Shown: positions 50,549-60,052 of the stretch, piece after piece
Numbering within the stretch: the stretch's first letter is position 1
Layout: the number at the start of each line of letters is the position of its first letter
Assembly (NCBI RefSeq): GCF_030323145.1
Contig: NZ_CP100470.1
Coordinates: forward strand, 5,125,001 to 5,189,000
DNA: 64,000 nt
Source: Mesorhizobium sp. C432A
GTDB taxonomy: Bacteria; Pseudomonadota; Alphaproteobacteria; Rhizobiales; Rhizobiaceae
Reading direction: 5' to 3'
Made by a program: the position numbers and the translations under genes
Notes under the pieces: model-generated
What the model saw: the letters and a program-made list of their open reading frames with translations, nothing else
The model's database searches: none
Told to the model about the DNA's origin: nothing

Positions 50549-51877
50549 TGTCCGAACCGGATAGATAGGTAACAGAATGGACCGATAGCATGGGTGACAG
50601 TTTTCTTGTCCGCCGGAGGACCGGCGATGGTTTGGCGAGAGACTGGCATCATGGACGAGCGGCTACGGTTTGTTGTGGAGTGTCTTTCTGGGGATGAGAC
50701 GATGGTTGCGCTTTGTGCGGCCTACGGGATCTCACGCAAGAACGGCTACAAATGGCTAGGACGCTATCGGACGTTTGGGCCTGAGGGTTTGCACGACCTG
50801 CCGCGAGCCCCGCTCAATCATGGCCGGGCGACAGCTCAGGATCTGGTTGAGCGGATTGTGGCGGCCAAGGAGCTGCATCCGCTTTGGGGTCCAAAGAAGA
50901 TCGTGGCACGGCTCAGGCGCACGGCTCCCGAGTTCATGTGGCCTTCAGCCTCGACGGTCGGCGCGATCCTTGCGCGGCATGGGCTTGTCCGCGCCCGCAA
51001 GCGACCCCGCCTGCGGGCCTGCGGCAATGGACCCTGGCCACAGCCGCAAGAACCGAACGCGGTGTGGACTGGCGATCACAAGGGCTGGTTCCGGACCCGC
51101 GACGGCTGGCGTTGCGAACCCTTGACGGTGATGGATGCGTCGAGCCGCTACCTCCTGGCGCTCGAAGCGACGGGATCGACGGCCGATAGCGAAGCCTGGC
51201 CGGTGTTCGAACGGCTGTTTGAAGAGCATGGCCTGCCGGATCGCTTCAGAAGCGACAATGGCCCGCCCTTCGCATCGGCCGGCGTCACCGGGCTGACGCC
51301 GCTTGTCGTGCGCTTCATCAAGCTCGGCATCACCTTGGAGCGGATCGCACCCGGCAGGCCACAGCAGAACGGACGTCACGAGCGCTTTCACCTGACCATG
51401 CTGCCGATGGCCGAGGCACCGGAAGCCGACCGAACGGCACAGGGCCAGGCCTTCGAGACCTTCCGCCAAAGCTACAATGAGGAACGTCCCCATGAGGCGC
51501 TGGGCATGGATACGCCCGCCCAGCACTACCGGTCCTCACAGCGCGCCATGCCCAGGACACCACCCGAGCCCGTCTATCCGGCCGAGGCCTCGGTCCGCCG
51601 CGTGCGCCACAATGGCGAGATCCGATGGAATGGCGGCTTCATATATGTCTCGCAAGCGCTGGCGGGCGAACCGGTCGCTGCGTTGGAGACCGAAGACGGA
51701 CAATGGACACTCTCATTCCATGCCCACCCGCTCGGCATCATCGACACACGGCACATGAAGCTTGCCCGCCGCAGCGCCGCGCCAACCAATCCGCTTGGCG
51801 CTGCGGCGGACGCATAGGGGGAGAGAAGTGTCACCTATGTATCCGGTTCAAAGTGTTACCCATCTATCGGCTGGACA
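50549..51877 (+). mobile_element. IS481-family insertion sequence, apparently complete
   Basis: The ends are TGTCC and GGACA, and the inner 50 bp of each end align as imperfect inverted repeats (GATAGATAGGTAACA left; GATAGATGGGTAACA right, reverse complement), each with a second copy like GATACATAGGTGACA. AGGC flanks both sides (50545-50548 and 51878-51881), a likely 4-bp target duplication. One transposase fills the interior. 1329 bp. Confidence 0.88.
50627..51817 (+). CDS. IS481 family transposase
   Basis: A 396-residue transposase. The N-terminus has a helix-turn-helix (LCAAYGISRKNGYKWLGRYR), then an rve integrase core with the DDE triad in VWTGDHKGWF, RFRSDNGPPF and GRPQQNGRHERFHLTM. The start at 50627 (MVWRETGIMDERLRF) has GGAGG 8 bp upstream and fits the family; 50594 is a longer option. 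The frame is intact, so the element may be active. Confidence 0.93.
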   Translation: MVWRETGIMDERLRFVVECLSGDETMVALCAAYGISRKNGYKWLGRYRTFGPEGLHDLPRAPLNHGRATAQDLVERIVAAKELHPLWGPKKIVARLRRTAPEFMWPSASTVGAILARHGLVRARKRPRLRACGNGPWPQPQEPNAVWTGDHKGWFRTRDGWRCEPLTVMDASSRYLLALEATGSTADSEAWPVFERLFEEHGLPDRFRSDNGPPFASAGVTGLTPLVVRFIKLGITLERIAPGRPQQNGRHERFHLTMLPMAEAPEADRTAQGQAFETFRQSYNEERPHEALGMDTPAQHYRSSQRAMPRTPPEPVYPAEASVRRVRHNGEIRWNGGFIYVSQALAGEPVAALETEDGQWTLSFHAHPLGIIDTRHMKLARRSAAPTNPLGAAADA

Positions 51878-51880
51878 AGG

Positions 51881-52462
51881 CTAGCTCGCCAGCCCATACA
51901 CCAGGCTCACACGTCCATCCGAAAGCGCCTCGGCCTTGCGCAGTTCCAGTCCGTGCCGGGCGTGCACCGTGCCGAACAGCGCCTTGCCGTCGCCGGCGAG
52001 CAGCGGATAGACAATGAGCCGCATTTCATCCACTAGCCCCGCCTCGATCAGGCTGGCGGTGATGCGGGCGCCGCCCATGAGGTAGATGTCCTTGCCGGGC
52101 TCGCGCTTCAGCGCCGCGATGTCGTCGAGGCTGCGCAGGAAGCGCGTCGATGCCCAGGCGGCCGAAGTCATGGTGTTCGACAACACATAGTGCGGTGTCT
52201 TGGCGGCAAAGCGCGCCCATTCGAGTTCGGCCGGGTCGACCAGTCTGCCGGTCATCGGCAATGGCTGGTCCGGCTCGTTCTCAAGGATCGCGCTCCAGTA
52301 GCGCTCATAACCGGCATACATCACGCCGCCGAGCAGGCAGGCGTCGATCTCAGGCATCAGGCCGTATTCCTCCGACCAGTTGTCGACCCAGTCGGCAAAG
52401 CCTTCGGGGCCTTCGATCTTGCCGTCGATGGAGATCTTCATTCCGGTGATCAATTTACGCAT
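51881..52462 (-). CDS. Dihydrofolate reductase family protein (RibD C-terminal-like)
   Basis: A 193-residue single-domain protein: MRKLITGMKISIDGKIEGPE at the N-terminus, DIYLMGGARITASLIEAGLV in the middle and DEMRLIVYPLLAGDGKALFG at the end, all typical of the RibD-C/YyaP-like reductase branch. It uses NADPH on an unknown substrate. The start at 52462 has GGAGGA upstream. The IS element inserted 3 bp after its stop codon, without damaging it. Confidence 0.88.
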   Translation of the reverse strand: MRKLITGMKISIDGKIEGPEGFADWVDNWSEEYGLMPEIDACLLGGVMYAGYERYWSAILENEPDQPLPMTGRLVDPAELEWARFAAKTPHYVLSNTMTSAAWASTRFLRSLDDIAALKREPGKDIYLMGGARITASLIEAGLVDEMRLIVYPLLAGDGKALFGTVHARHGLELRKAEALSDGRVSLVYGLAS

Positions 52463-52627
52463 GACTTCCTCCTTCGGGCTTGCGGGATGCAAGCACGTTG
52501 CCTGGTTTCATTTCCGCTGGCGCGCCGCGGTGTCTGGCGAAGGCGCGTGTTTCGCCGGCCCCTGCGCCGGCATCCGGCGCAAGGGATCGATGGTGCCCGG
52601 TTGGACCGGGCGATGCGTCAGGTCAGG

Positions 52628-53164
52628 TCAGGCCGGCAGGCGCCGGTCGTATTCCGCCACGATACGGCTAAAGCTGTCCCAGAACGGTTCGGGCTTCTCG
52701 GCCGCCACGCGGGCAACCAGGAGGTCGAGATGCACGTGCCAGCCGGCGGCATGCATCATCAGGCTCGAGCGGTCCGGCAGGCGGCGGTGGACCAGGGTGA
52801 GCAGGACGTCGTCGCCGCGCTGCGCCAATTCGAAGGTGACATTGCCGCTGCCGTTCCAGGTGATGGTGAGCTTGCGCGGCGGATCGCACTCGACGATCTG
52901 GTTGTGCATCCGCTGCTCGCCGCCACTGAAGCTGGCCGGCCTGTCGCCGGGCGGGTCGGTCAGTTCGTCATTGCGCCAGACCAGCTCGAAGGAAGAGCCT
53001 TCCTCCATCTCCATGTCGCCGGCCGCCAGCCATTTGCGGCGCAGATCGCTCTGCGTCAGATATTCCCAGACGCGCTCCCTGGTTCCGGGCAAAAGCCGTT
53101 CGACCCTCAACGTGGCCGGCTGGATCAGCTGGGCGTAGCCGTCGAAGCTGTTCATCTGGTTCAT
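52628..53164 (-). CDS. SRPBCC (AHSA1-like) domain protein
   Basis: 178 residues with the START/AHSA1 fold pattern: TLRVERLLPGTRERVWEYLT at the N-terminus, LRRKWLAAGDMEM, and VTFELAQRGDDVLLTLVHRR with a C-terminal helix (HVHLDLLVARVA). The start at 53164 overlaps the ArsR stop by ATGA, so the two are co-translated. ArsR/AHSA1 pairs are common; the ligand is unknown. Confidence 0.87.
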   Translation of the reverse strand: MNQMNSFDGYAQLIQPATLRVERLLPGTRERVWEYLTQSDLRRKWLAAGDMEMEEGSSFELVWRNDELTDPPGDRPASFSGGEQRMHNQIVECDPPRKLTITWNGSGNVTFELAQRGDDVLLTLVHRRLPDRSSLMMHAAGWHVHLDLLVARVAAEKPEPFWDSFSRIVAEYDRRLPA

Positions 53165-53592
53165 CGGTCGTCTCCCTTGGAAGGTGTTGGCCTGGGTGAT
53201 TCCGGCTTCGATGGTTCTGGATTTGCCGGTGCCGGCGTTGACGGCGTTGTCGACGTTTTGCGCCCCGCCTCCTCGCGCAAAAGCTGTTCGAGGACATCGA
53301 GGCGGCTGTTCCAGAAACGCGCGTATTGGCCGAGCCACTGATAGGCGGTGGCCAGCGGGCGGGCCTCGAGGCGGCAGACATGGGTGCGCCCGCGCACTTC
53401 GCGCCGGATCAGCCCGGCATGCTCCAGCGCCTTGATGTGCTTGGAGGCGGCGGCCAGCGACATGGCAAAGGGTTGAGCCAACTCGCTCACCGTACGCTCG
53501 CCGCCGGCGAGGTGGTTAAGCATGTTCCGGCGCGTGGCGTCGCCGAGGGCGTGAAAAACCTGGTCCATCTGGGGCGCCTCTAATTCAACCAT
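53161..53592 (-). CDS. ArsR family transcriptional regulator
   Basis: 143 residues with a winged helix (FHALGDATRRNMLNHLAGGE, TVSELAQPFAMSLAAASKHI, GLIRREVRGRTHVCRL). No metal-binding CxC motif is seen in the recognition helix, so it probably senses something else. A Pro/Ser/Thr tail ends the protein (STTPSTPAPANPEPSKPESP). Two palindromes at its start suggest autoregulation. It overlaps the SRPBCC gene. Confidence 0.9.
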   Translation of the reverse strand: MVELEAPQMDQVFHALGDATRRNMLNHLAGGERTVSELAQPFAMSLAAASKHIKALEHAGLIRREVRGRTHVCRLEARPLATAYQWLGQYARFWNSRLDVLEQLLREEAGRKTSTTPSTPAPANPEPSKPESPRPTPSKGDDR

Positions 53593-53640
53593 GTAGTTGA
53601 ATATAGAGGCGAGATTTTAGATAGTCAACTAGTTGGTTGA
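53583..53640. promoter_or_regulatory. Two ArsR operator-like palindromes
   Basis: ATTCAAC/GTTGAAT arms (53583-53602, 6-bp spacer) straddle the ArsR start codon, and TCAAC/GTTGA arms (53625-53640) lie upstream and contain the perfect palindrome CAACTAGTTG. Both share the CAAC/GTTG unit, as expected for one repressor. The site overlaps the start of the gene, so repression is likely. Confidence 0.55.
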
Positions 53641-53666
53641 ATGTTTTTTGGGGATTAGCGCAAACG

Positions 53667-53915
53667 CCCTACCTCCCCCTTGTGGGGAGGTCGGACCGCA
53701 GGTCCGGGTGGGGGTGGTTGGCGCAGGCGAGCGCGAGGAGCGCAATCTCCCCCCTCGTGGGGGAGATGTCCGGCAGGACAGAGGGGGGCGCGAAGGATCG
53801 CTACATCTCAGCGAATCCAGATCTTCGGCAAAGCCGTTGCTACATGTAATCGACAGGCCGGCGGGACAGCGCCCCCCTCTGGCCTGCCGGCCATCTCCCC
53901 CACAAGGGGGGAGAT
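53667..53915. repeat. Cluster of intergenic repeats before minE
   Basis: 53667-53716 is a GC-rich hairpin-type unit (ACCTCCCCCTTGTGGGGAGG, CGGACCGCAGGTCCG). 53741-53791 and its inverted partner 53870-53915 belong to the same family as the pairs at 34913, 37049 and 39781 (AATCTCCCCCCTCGTGGGGG, GATGTCCGGCAGGACAGAGG). No gene lies here. Confidence 0.8.
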
Positions 53916-53929
53916 CAGCAGCTTCAATC

Positions 53930-54202
53930 TCACCCGGCCATGGCCAGCGGCACCGCGCTCTTGTTGGGGATCTGGATGTCGATCTCCAGCGTCGACATGG
54001 TCTCGCCGCGGTCCATCGAAACTTGCAGATAATCCTGGTCGATCTGCACATGCTTGGCGATCACCGCCATGATCTCTTCGCGCAGGATGGAGACGAGATC
54101 GGGCTGGCTGCGGTTGCGGCGCTCATAGGCAAGCAGCACTTGCAGCCGTTCGCGCGCCACCGGCGCGCTGGTGCGCCGCTTGAAGATGTCGAGCAGGTTC
54201 AT
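53930..54202 (-). CDS. minE: Cell division topological specificity factor MinE
   Basis: 90 residues with the MinE N-terminal amphipathic start ([20 protein letters not shown]), then [20 protein letters not shown] that contacts MinD, and the C-terminal dimer domain. It stimulates MinD ATPase and makes the Min proteins oscillate so that division is kept at mid-cell. It overlaps minD by ATGA. Confidence 0.96.
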   Translation of the reverse strand: MNLLDIFKRRTSAPVARERLQVLLAYERRNRSQPDLVSILREEIMAVIAKHVQIDQDYLQVSMDRGETMSTLEIDIQIPNKSAVPLAMAG

Positions 54203-55014
54203 GCCGCCCTCCTTCCCAAAAGACGATCGAGGAAGCCCTTGCGTTCGAAGGGCACGATGACCGGCAGCTGTTCGCCCTCGAGGCGCTTGGCCGCGTCGAT
54301 GTAAGCCTTGGCAGCGGCGTTCAGCGGCTCCGACAGCGTCACCGGCGAACCGAGGTTGGAGGCGCGCAGCACATCCTGGCTTTCCGGAATGATGCCGAGC
54401 AGCGGCACCGACAGGATCTCCAGCACATCGTCGATCGACAGCATTTCACCGCGCGCGGCGCGTCCCGCATCGTAGCGCGTGACCAGCACATGCTTGGCGA
54501 TCTGCTCGCCCTCCTCGGCGCGCAAGGTGCGGGAATCGAGCAGGCCGATGATGCGGTCGGAATCGCGCACCGACGACACTTCCGGATTGGTGACGATGAC
54601 CGCCTCGTCGGCAAAGCGCATGGCGAGCTGCGCGCCGCGCTCGATGCCGGCTGGGCTGTCGCAGAAGACATAGTCGAACACCGAGCGCAGCTTGCCGATG
54701 ACCTCGGCGACGCCCTCCTCGGTCAGCGCATCCTTGTCGCGCGTCTGCGAGGCCGGCAGCAGGAACAGCGTCTCGACCCGCTTGTCGCGGATCAGCGCCT
54801 GCGACAGCTTTGCCGAGCCCTGGATGACGTTGACGAGGTCGAACACCACGCGGCGTTCGGCGCCCATGATCAAATCGAGGTTGCGCAGGCCGACATCGAA
54901 ATCCACCAGCGCCACCTTCTTGCCGGTCTTGGCGACCGCCGCCCCCAGAGCCGCGGTAGAGGTCGTCTTGCCGACGCCCCCCTTGCCCGAGGTGACCACC
55001 ACTACCTTGCCCAT
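54199..55014 (-). CDS. minD: Septum site-determining ATPase MinD
   Basis: 271 residues. The deviant Walker A motif is [20 protein letters not shown], followed by [15 protein letters not shown] and [15 protein letters not shown] Walker B region. The C-terminus [17 protein letters not shown] is the amphipathic membrane-targeting helix. The start at 55014 is the ATG just after a TTG. It recruits MinC to the membrane and is released by MinE. Confidence 0.97.
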   Translation of the reverse strand: MGKVVVVTSGKGGVGKTTSTAALGAAVAKTGKKVALVDFDVGLRNLDLIMGAERRVVFDLVNVIQGSAKLSQALIRDKRVETLFLLPASQTRDKDALTEEGVAEVIGKLRSVFDYVFCDSPAGIERGAQLAMRFADEAVIVTNPEVSSVRDSDRIIGLLDSRTLRAEEGEQIAKHVLVTRYDAGRAARGEMLSIDDVLEILSVPLLGIIPESQDVLRASNLGSPVTLSEPLNAAAKAYIDAAKRLEGEQLPVIVPFERKGFLDRLLGRRAA

Positions 55015-55063
55015 CAATAAAGCCTCCGTTGTTGTTCGTTATGTCGTTGTCGGGCGAGACGCA

Positions 55064-55894
55064 TTAGCTGAAAGGGGCGATGCGCAGCATGCCGTTTTCG
55101 AGAAATGCCTGCACAGGCTTGCCCCGGACTGACGGGTCCATCTCCTCGGCCGTGCAATACCAGCCATCGACCGAGAGAAGTTCGGCTTCGTTCCTGCGGC
55201 AGAAGACACGCGCCGCCGTGTTCCCTTGAGCGCCTGCCGAAGCGCGGCCGCGCAGCGTGCCATAGACGTGGATGGAACCAGTGGCGACGATCTCGGAGCC
55301 GGACGCGACGGAGCCCAGCACGATGACATCGCCATGCGGATGGAAGATCAGCTGCCCTGAACGGATCGGCGAGCGGATCATCAGCGTGCCAGCGTCGGGT
55401 GCGGCAATTTTGGCGTCTTTCGGCTGTGCCTTGGCATCGCTCGCCGGTTTCAAATCGCCCGCCTTCAAATCGCCGGCCTCTGCCTTGATGTCACCGGCCG
55501 CCTTCATGTCGCTTACCGCAGTGTCCTCCTCCGCCCTGCCCGCCTTGCGGCTCGGCTGCAGCAGCCCGTCGGTGGTCGCCTCCTTGGCGCCGACCAGCAC
55601 CGGCGGCAGATGCGTGCCAAGCTCGGCGCCACCATCGAGTTCCATGGCATAGATGCGGATTCCGCGCTGGCCGAGCAGATCGACCAGCGCTTCGATGGCC
55701 ACGACATCGGGCTTGAGCACGTTCAGGTCGAGCACCACCGGGCGCCCCGCAAAATATCCCGGCGAATTGCCGACCCAGCGATCGAGGCTCTCCAGCCAAA
55801 CGTCCAAAGGCGCCTCGGGCGTCAGCGTGAAAGCCACGAAGGAGCGGGCGCGAAAGCGAATGGATTTGGCCTCGAGGGGAGCGGCAAAGGTCAC
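55064..55894 (-). CDS. minC: Septum inhibitor MinC
   Basis: 276 residues: N-terminal FtsZ-inhibiting domain (FVAFTLTPEAPLDVWLESLD, VDLLGQRGIRIYAMELDGG), then a low-complexity linker (about 120-165) made of repeats such as DMKAAGDIKAEAGDLKAGDL, and the C-terminal beta-helix (IRSGQLIFHPHGDVIVLGSV, GSIHVYGTLRGRASAG). It blocks FtsZ rings away from mid-cell. First gene of minCDE. The Ala/Asp/Lys linker is longer than in many MinC proteins. Confidence 0.95.
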   Translation of the reverse strand: MTFAAPLEAKSIRFRARSFVAFTLTPEAPLDVWLESLDRWVGNSPGYFAGRPVVLDLNVLKPDVVAIEALVDLLGQRGIRIYAMELDGGAELGTHLPPVLVGAKEATTDGLLQPSRKAGRAEEDTAVSDMKAAGDIKAEAGDLKAGDLKPASDAKAQPKDAKIAAPDAGTLMIRSPIRSGQLIFHPHGDVIVLGSVASGSEIVATGSIHVYGTLRGRASAGAQGNTAARVFCRRNEAELLSVDGWYCTAEEMDPSVRGKPVQAFLENGMLRIAPFS

Positions 55895-56140
55895 GGCGGG
55901 CGATTCCTTACTGAGAGGTAAACGCTAGCGGTGGTATGGTTAATGAAAGGTTAATGGACTGAATAACCGCATGGCAGATCGCAAGAAATTTGAAGATCGG
56001 GGTAGACGCCGGTTGCGGACGCCAATTGGCCACACAGACCGCGACATTCACGAACCTAAGCGCGATTGCTAAGGAACAACGCTGGCGTTGCAAGGGCTTT
56101 CTAAAGTATCACCACTGGGTGAAATCTGGGGCTTGGCGAG

Positions 56141-57193
56141 ATGAAGTTCTTTCGTGTGGCGTTGGCGGCAATCACCGCCGCGGCAATCTACCTGCCGTCC
56201 GCGGCAAGCGGCGGCGAGATCGCTTGCGCAACCACCTACGCCGGCCGGCGAATCACCCTCGTTGTCCCCAACGCTGCCGGCGGCGGCTATGATACCTATG
56301 CCCGTGCATTTGCGCCGGCCCTTGCCAGCACGACCGAGCTCAATGTCAGGGTCGTCAATATGCCTGCGGCAGGCGGATTTGCGGCGCTAAAGCGTGTAAC
56401 GAATGCCCCGTCCGACGAACTGGTCCTTATGATTGAAAGCGTCTCAGACATAATTTCGCAAGGTGACATTCCGGCTGGCGTCGACAACTGGATGAATCGG
56501 CTAAATCCGATAGGACTGATTCACATCGATCCCGAAGCGTGGATTGTTCGGAACGATGTCGATTTGCAAAGCGCCAAACATCTGGTCGCGTCGGTTTCAT
56601 CGCTTGAAGCCGGCATCCTGCCGATAGTGCTCACCGCGCACCTCCTCGATATCAAGGTCGACGTGGTCTCGGGCTATGAAGGCAGCGGCGCACTCATGTC
56701 CGCGCTCCTGCGTGGCGAAGGCGATATGACATCCAATTCATTGACGACAGGCTTGCGCTCGACCGCCGCAGGCGAAGCCAAAGTCGGTCTGGTTCTCACG
56801 GAGGGACCTGACCCGAACGCGCCAGGCGTGGCTTTCCTGGCGGGTGAAGGAGGGTTGGTGTGGCAGCGCAGCCAAGGCCTTTCCAAGGAGAAGCAGGAAG
56901 AACGATTGCGGTTGGCCATCGCCGTCGCGAAAGCTTCGGCGACAGCGCGGGGATTTTTTGCCCCTGCCGACATGGAGCAGAAATCGCTAGGTTGTCTTCG
57001 TGACGCCGTCTCCGCCGCGGTCAAGAGCGATGGGTTCAAGGTGGCGCTTGAAGCTCAGAAACGTCCAATCGAGCCGCGCGACGCTGACCAGACCGTCATC
57101 GTGATCAACGATATGCTCAGTGCCTTCCATGAGGCGGAAGCGTATCTGAAAAAACACCCGGAACTCGAGCGGGATGCGCGAGCAACGCGCTGA
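56141..57193 (+). CDS. TctC-type tripartite tricarboxylate transporter binding protein
   Basis: 350 residues with a signal peptide (MKFFRVALAAITAAAIYLPS). The start of the mature part, RRITLVVPNAAGGGYDTYAR, is the Bug/TctC ligand-loop pattern, followed by NVRVVNMPAAGGFAALKRV. It is directly followed by a TctA-like gene (1-bp TGATG overlap), so it is the periplasmic receptor of that carrier. Ligand unknown; carboxylates are typical for the family. Confidence 0.88.
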   Translation: MKFFRVALAAITAAAIYLPSAASGGEIACATTYAGRRITLVVPNAAGGGYDTYARAFAPALASTTELNVRVVNMPAAGGFAALKRVTNAPSDELVLMIESVSDIISQGDIPAGVDNWMNRLNPIGLIHIDPEAWIVRNDVDLQSAKHLVASVSSLEAGILPIVLTAHLLDIKVDVVSGYEGSGALMSALLRGEGDMTSNSLTTGLRSTAAGEAKVGLVLTEGPDPNAPGVAFLAGEGGLVWQRSQGLSKEKQEERLRLAIAVAKASATARGFFAPADMEQKSLGCLRDAVSAAVKSDGFKVALEAQKRPIEPRDADQTVIVINDMLSAFHEAEAYLKKHPELERDARATR

Positions 57194-59151
57194 TGACCGG
57201 ATATTGGGCTGCCCTCGGCACTGGACTGGGCAATGTATTCTCCTGGCCGAACATACTGATCCCGGTGCTTGGCACCTTGGTTGCCATGGCTACGTCCTTT
57301 CTTCCAGGGATTGGCGGCGCCAGCCTTGCAACCCTTCTGCTGGTCGCAACCGTGCATTGGGATCCGGTATCGGTGTTGTTGCTGTTTGGCGCCCTGACCG
57401 GCGGCGCGACCTTCATGGGATCTATAACGGCTATCCTCTTCAACATACCGGGCAACGCGCCAAGCGCGGCAACCCTGCTCGACGGCCATCCGATGTCCAG
57501 GGCCGGCCTGCCTCGCACCGCGATAGCCGCCGCGGCAACGGCCTCGGCCGTCGGATCGGTTTTTGGCGTCCTCGTCCTCATAGCGCTCATGCCGATCATT
57601 CGGCCGTTCATCCTGCAATTCGGACCGTTTGAATACGTGCTGCTCGGCGTGTGGGGCCTGTCGACGATCATTGCGGTTCCAAGCGCGTCCCGTCTGAAAG
57701 CGCTGGCGATGGCGCTGCTGGGGCTTTTGGTCGGTCTTGTCGGAACTGATCCGACCTATGGCCAACCACGCTGGACGTTTGGGAGCATCGCTCTCTTCGA
57801 CGGCGTCGACATGGTCGCGCTGCTGCTTGGCTTTTTCACCGTTTCTGAAATCATCTCGTGGCGAAAAAGATTGCAGCTTGAAAAAGCGGCTGGCCTGGAA
57901 AACCCGAACGACTCGATCTGGACCGGTATGCTTGCTGTCTTTCGTCATTGGGGACTAACAATGCGATCGTCGGCCATCGGCGTGTTGGTCGGCATCATTC
58001 CAGGTGTTGGAGGAACGGTCGCCAGCTTCGTTGCCTACGGGCAGGCGATCCAGACAACCCCCAGGGACCAGCGCTCAAGGTTCGGATCTGGTGACATCAG
58101 GGGCATCATTGCGCCGGAAGCGGCCGTCGATTCGAAGGACGGAGGCTCGCTTCTGCCGACCGTTGCCTTCGGCCTTCCCGGCAGCGAGGGCGGCTTGATC
58201 CTGCTGACAGTCCTGACGGTACACGGCATCGTTCCGGGCATACCGATGCTGACGACCGGCTTGCCCCTGACGTTCACGTTGATTACCGCGCTGCTGCTGT
58301 CGAACCTGCTGACGTCCGCAGTGGGATTGGCGTTGACACCATATTTTGCGCGCCTGACTGCTCTCAGGATCGACCGCATCGCGCTCCCGATCATTGTCGT
58401 CAGCTTCGTGACGATCGTGCAGCTAAACGGGCTGCTGATCGATCTGTACGTAGCCGTCGCTTTCGGGCTGGCCGGCTACATGCTGAAGCGCCTCGCCTGG
58501 CCGCAAATTCCTTTTGTCATATCATTCGTCCTGGGCGGCTTCATCGAGCGAAACCTGGCGCTCAGTGTGGAGTTGGCCCGTGTCGGCAGGCTGAACCCTC
58601 TACAACGGCCGGCGTCGTTGACGATCATGGTCATAATCGCGCTTTCCCTCGCATGGATCGTGCGCGGTGGTGTTTTGCCGCCGCGACGTGTCAAGCCAAA
58701 GCGTGCCGATGCCGCAGTCGCATGGCTGTTGACCGGTGGATGCGCTGTGATGGCAGCGATATCGCTCCAAGGGCAGCCAGGCTATTCGATCTTCGCGCAG
58801 GCCGTGGCCTGGTGTTGTCTGTTTGCGATGCTCGCGGTCGCCCTTGTGCAAACGATCTCGCTTGTTGGCCACGAGAAACAGGGAGGCGGACGGACCCATA
58901 CGATCCCGGAAAGCCATCGTGTGCCGTTGATGATGATGCTCCTGTTGCCGGCCGCTGTCTGGCTGGCGGGCCTCCCGGCGGCGCTATCCCTGTTTACCCT
59001 GATATGGATTGCAGCCGGTCAGAAGCTGACCTTGAAGTCGGCGGCACTGGCATCTTGCACCTCGGTTGCGGTCGCAGTGGCGACCTGGTTTTATCTAGAT
59101 CGGATAGCGGCTATCGACCTTCCCGCTTCTGCGATGTCGCACTTGTTCTAG
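57193..59151 (+). CDS. TctA permease fused to a TctB-like C-terminal domain
   Basis: 652 residues, against about 500 for TctA alone. Residues 1-490 form the TctA large subunit (LPGIGGASLATLLLVATVHW, FNIPGNAPSAATLLDGHPM, and a second GIIPGVGGTVASFVAYGQAI). The last 150 residues (AVAWLLTGGCAVMAAISLQG and four helices) look like TctB. So one gene may encode the whole membrane part of the tripartite importer. It is coupled to the binding-protein gene. Confidence 0.85.
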   Translation: MTGYWAALGTGLGNVFSWPNILIPVLGTLVAMATSFLPGIGGASLATLLLVATVHWDPVSVLLLFGALTGGATFMGSITAILFNIPGNAPSAATLLDGHPMSRAGLPRTAIAAAATASAVGSVFGVLVLIALMPIIRPFILQFGPFEYVLLGVWGLSTIIAVPSASRLKALAMALLGLLVGLVGTDPTYGQPRWTFGSIALFDGVDMVALLLGFFTVSEIISWRKRLQLEKAAGLENPNDSIWTGMLAVFRHWGLTMRSSAIGVLVGIIPGVGGTVASFVAYGQAIQTTPRDQRSRFGSGDIRGIIAPEAAVDSKDGGSLLPTVAFGLPGSEGGLILLTVLTVHGIVPGIPMLTTGLPLTFTLITALLLSNLLTSAVGLALTPYFARLTALRIDRIALPIIVVSFVTIVQLNGLLIDLYVAVAFGLAGYMLKRLAWPQIPFVISFVLGGFIERNLALSVELARVGRLNPLQRPASLTIMVIIALSLAWIVRGGVLPPRRVKPKRADAAVAWLLTGGCAVMAAISLQGQPGYSIFAQAVAWCCLFAMLAVALVQTISLVGHEKQGGGRTHTIPESHRVPLMMMLLLPAAVWLAGLPAALSLFTLIWIAAGQKLTLKSAALASCTSVAVAVATWFYLDRIAAIDLPASAMSHLF

Positions 59152-59159
59152 TGGTCGGG

Positions 59160-60052
59160 CTACATCCTGACGGCGACGATTTCGTATCTTGGAATTGTCT
59201 GGACGCTGTCGGCAGCGGCAAGCGGGGAAACGCTTTTCCCGGTATGATGCTGCTCCGAGCCGACAATCGTCAGGTTGGATTGCTTCAGCATATCCGCAAG
59301 GTCTGAATATGTAGTGCGATCTTCATGCAGCGGTTCACCCCAGAGCGCTTCGACGGCCGTCTTCAGCTCCGCCACGGCAGCGGCAGGAAAATGCGCCGCG
59401 ACGGCGGCCTTCTCGATGGTCGAAAGCCTTCGGCCGATTTCAGCGATGCCGCGAGGCCCCCTCGGCTGGTCTTTTTCCGATAGCAACCTCTGGGAGAGAA
59501 GCAGGCGTCCGCCAGGCTTGAGACTACGCGCCCAACTGTCGACCACCTGCTGGCGTGCGCTGCGGTCGAAGAAATTAAGAACGCTATGCGCGACAACTGC
59601 CTGCACCGGCGCACAGTCGCAACCGCGAATGTCGGCGCGGTGGGTCTCGAGCGCAAAACCGGCGGAGCGGGCAAACAGCCTGTTCTGTTCGACCGTCGTT
59701 TCACAGCGATCGATCAGCACAAATTCGGGCTCGATGCCGACCGGCCTCGTTTGGCCCAGAACCATTGCCGCCAGGCCGGTGTCGGCCGCGCCCGACAGGA
59801 GAATGCGACAGCGGCCCTCCTGGGCCACGGCAGCCAATTCACGTCCAAAGAACCCCCGCCGGCCGGCTTGGCACCTTTCGATTCCAGCAGGCGGATCATG
59901 CTCCACGTGCGATGGTAGGGCATACACCCATGGCTCGGGTCACACAGCACCTCAGCCCAATCAAACGAAAAACGGGCAAGTTGCGTGAGTGGTTCGTCGG
60001 TGTAAATCGAGAGCCGTTGTCCTGCCGGTGGGCTTTCTCGCGGGCCGTTCAT
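59160..60052 (-). pseudogene. Class I SAM methyltransferase, frame-disrupted in a poly-G tract
   Basis: From ATG 60052 (MNGPRESPPAGQRLSIYTDE) the frame reads DPSHGCMPYHRTWSMIRLLE and is lost at GAKPAGGG. The rest, FFGRELAAVAQEGRCRILLS and GAADTGLAAMVLG (SAM-binding motif), then RRADIRG-type region and KPGGRLLLSQRLLSEKDQ, continues in another frame to 59160. The shift lies in a 5-C run (plus strand 59853-59857). Together they make one protein of about 297 residues. The start overlaps the ATP-grasp gene by ATGA, so it should be co-translated. Confidence 0.8.
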
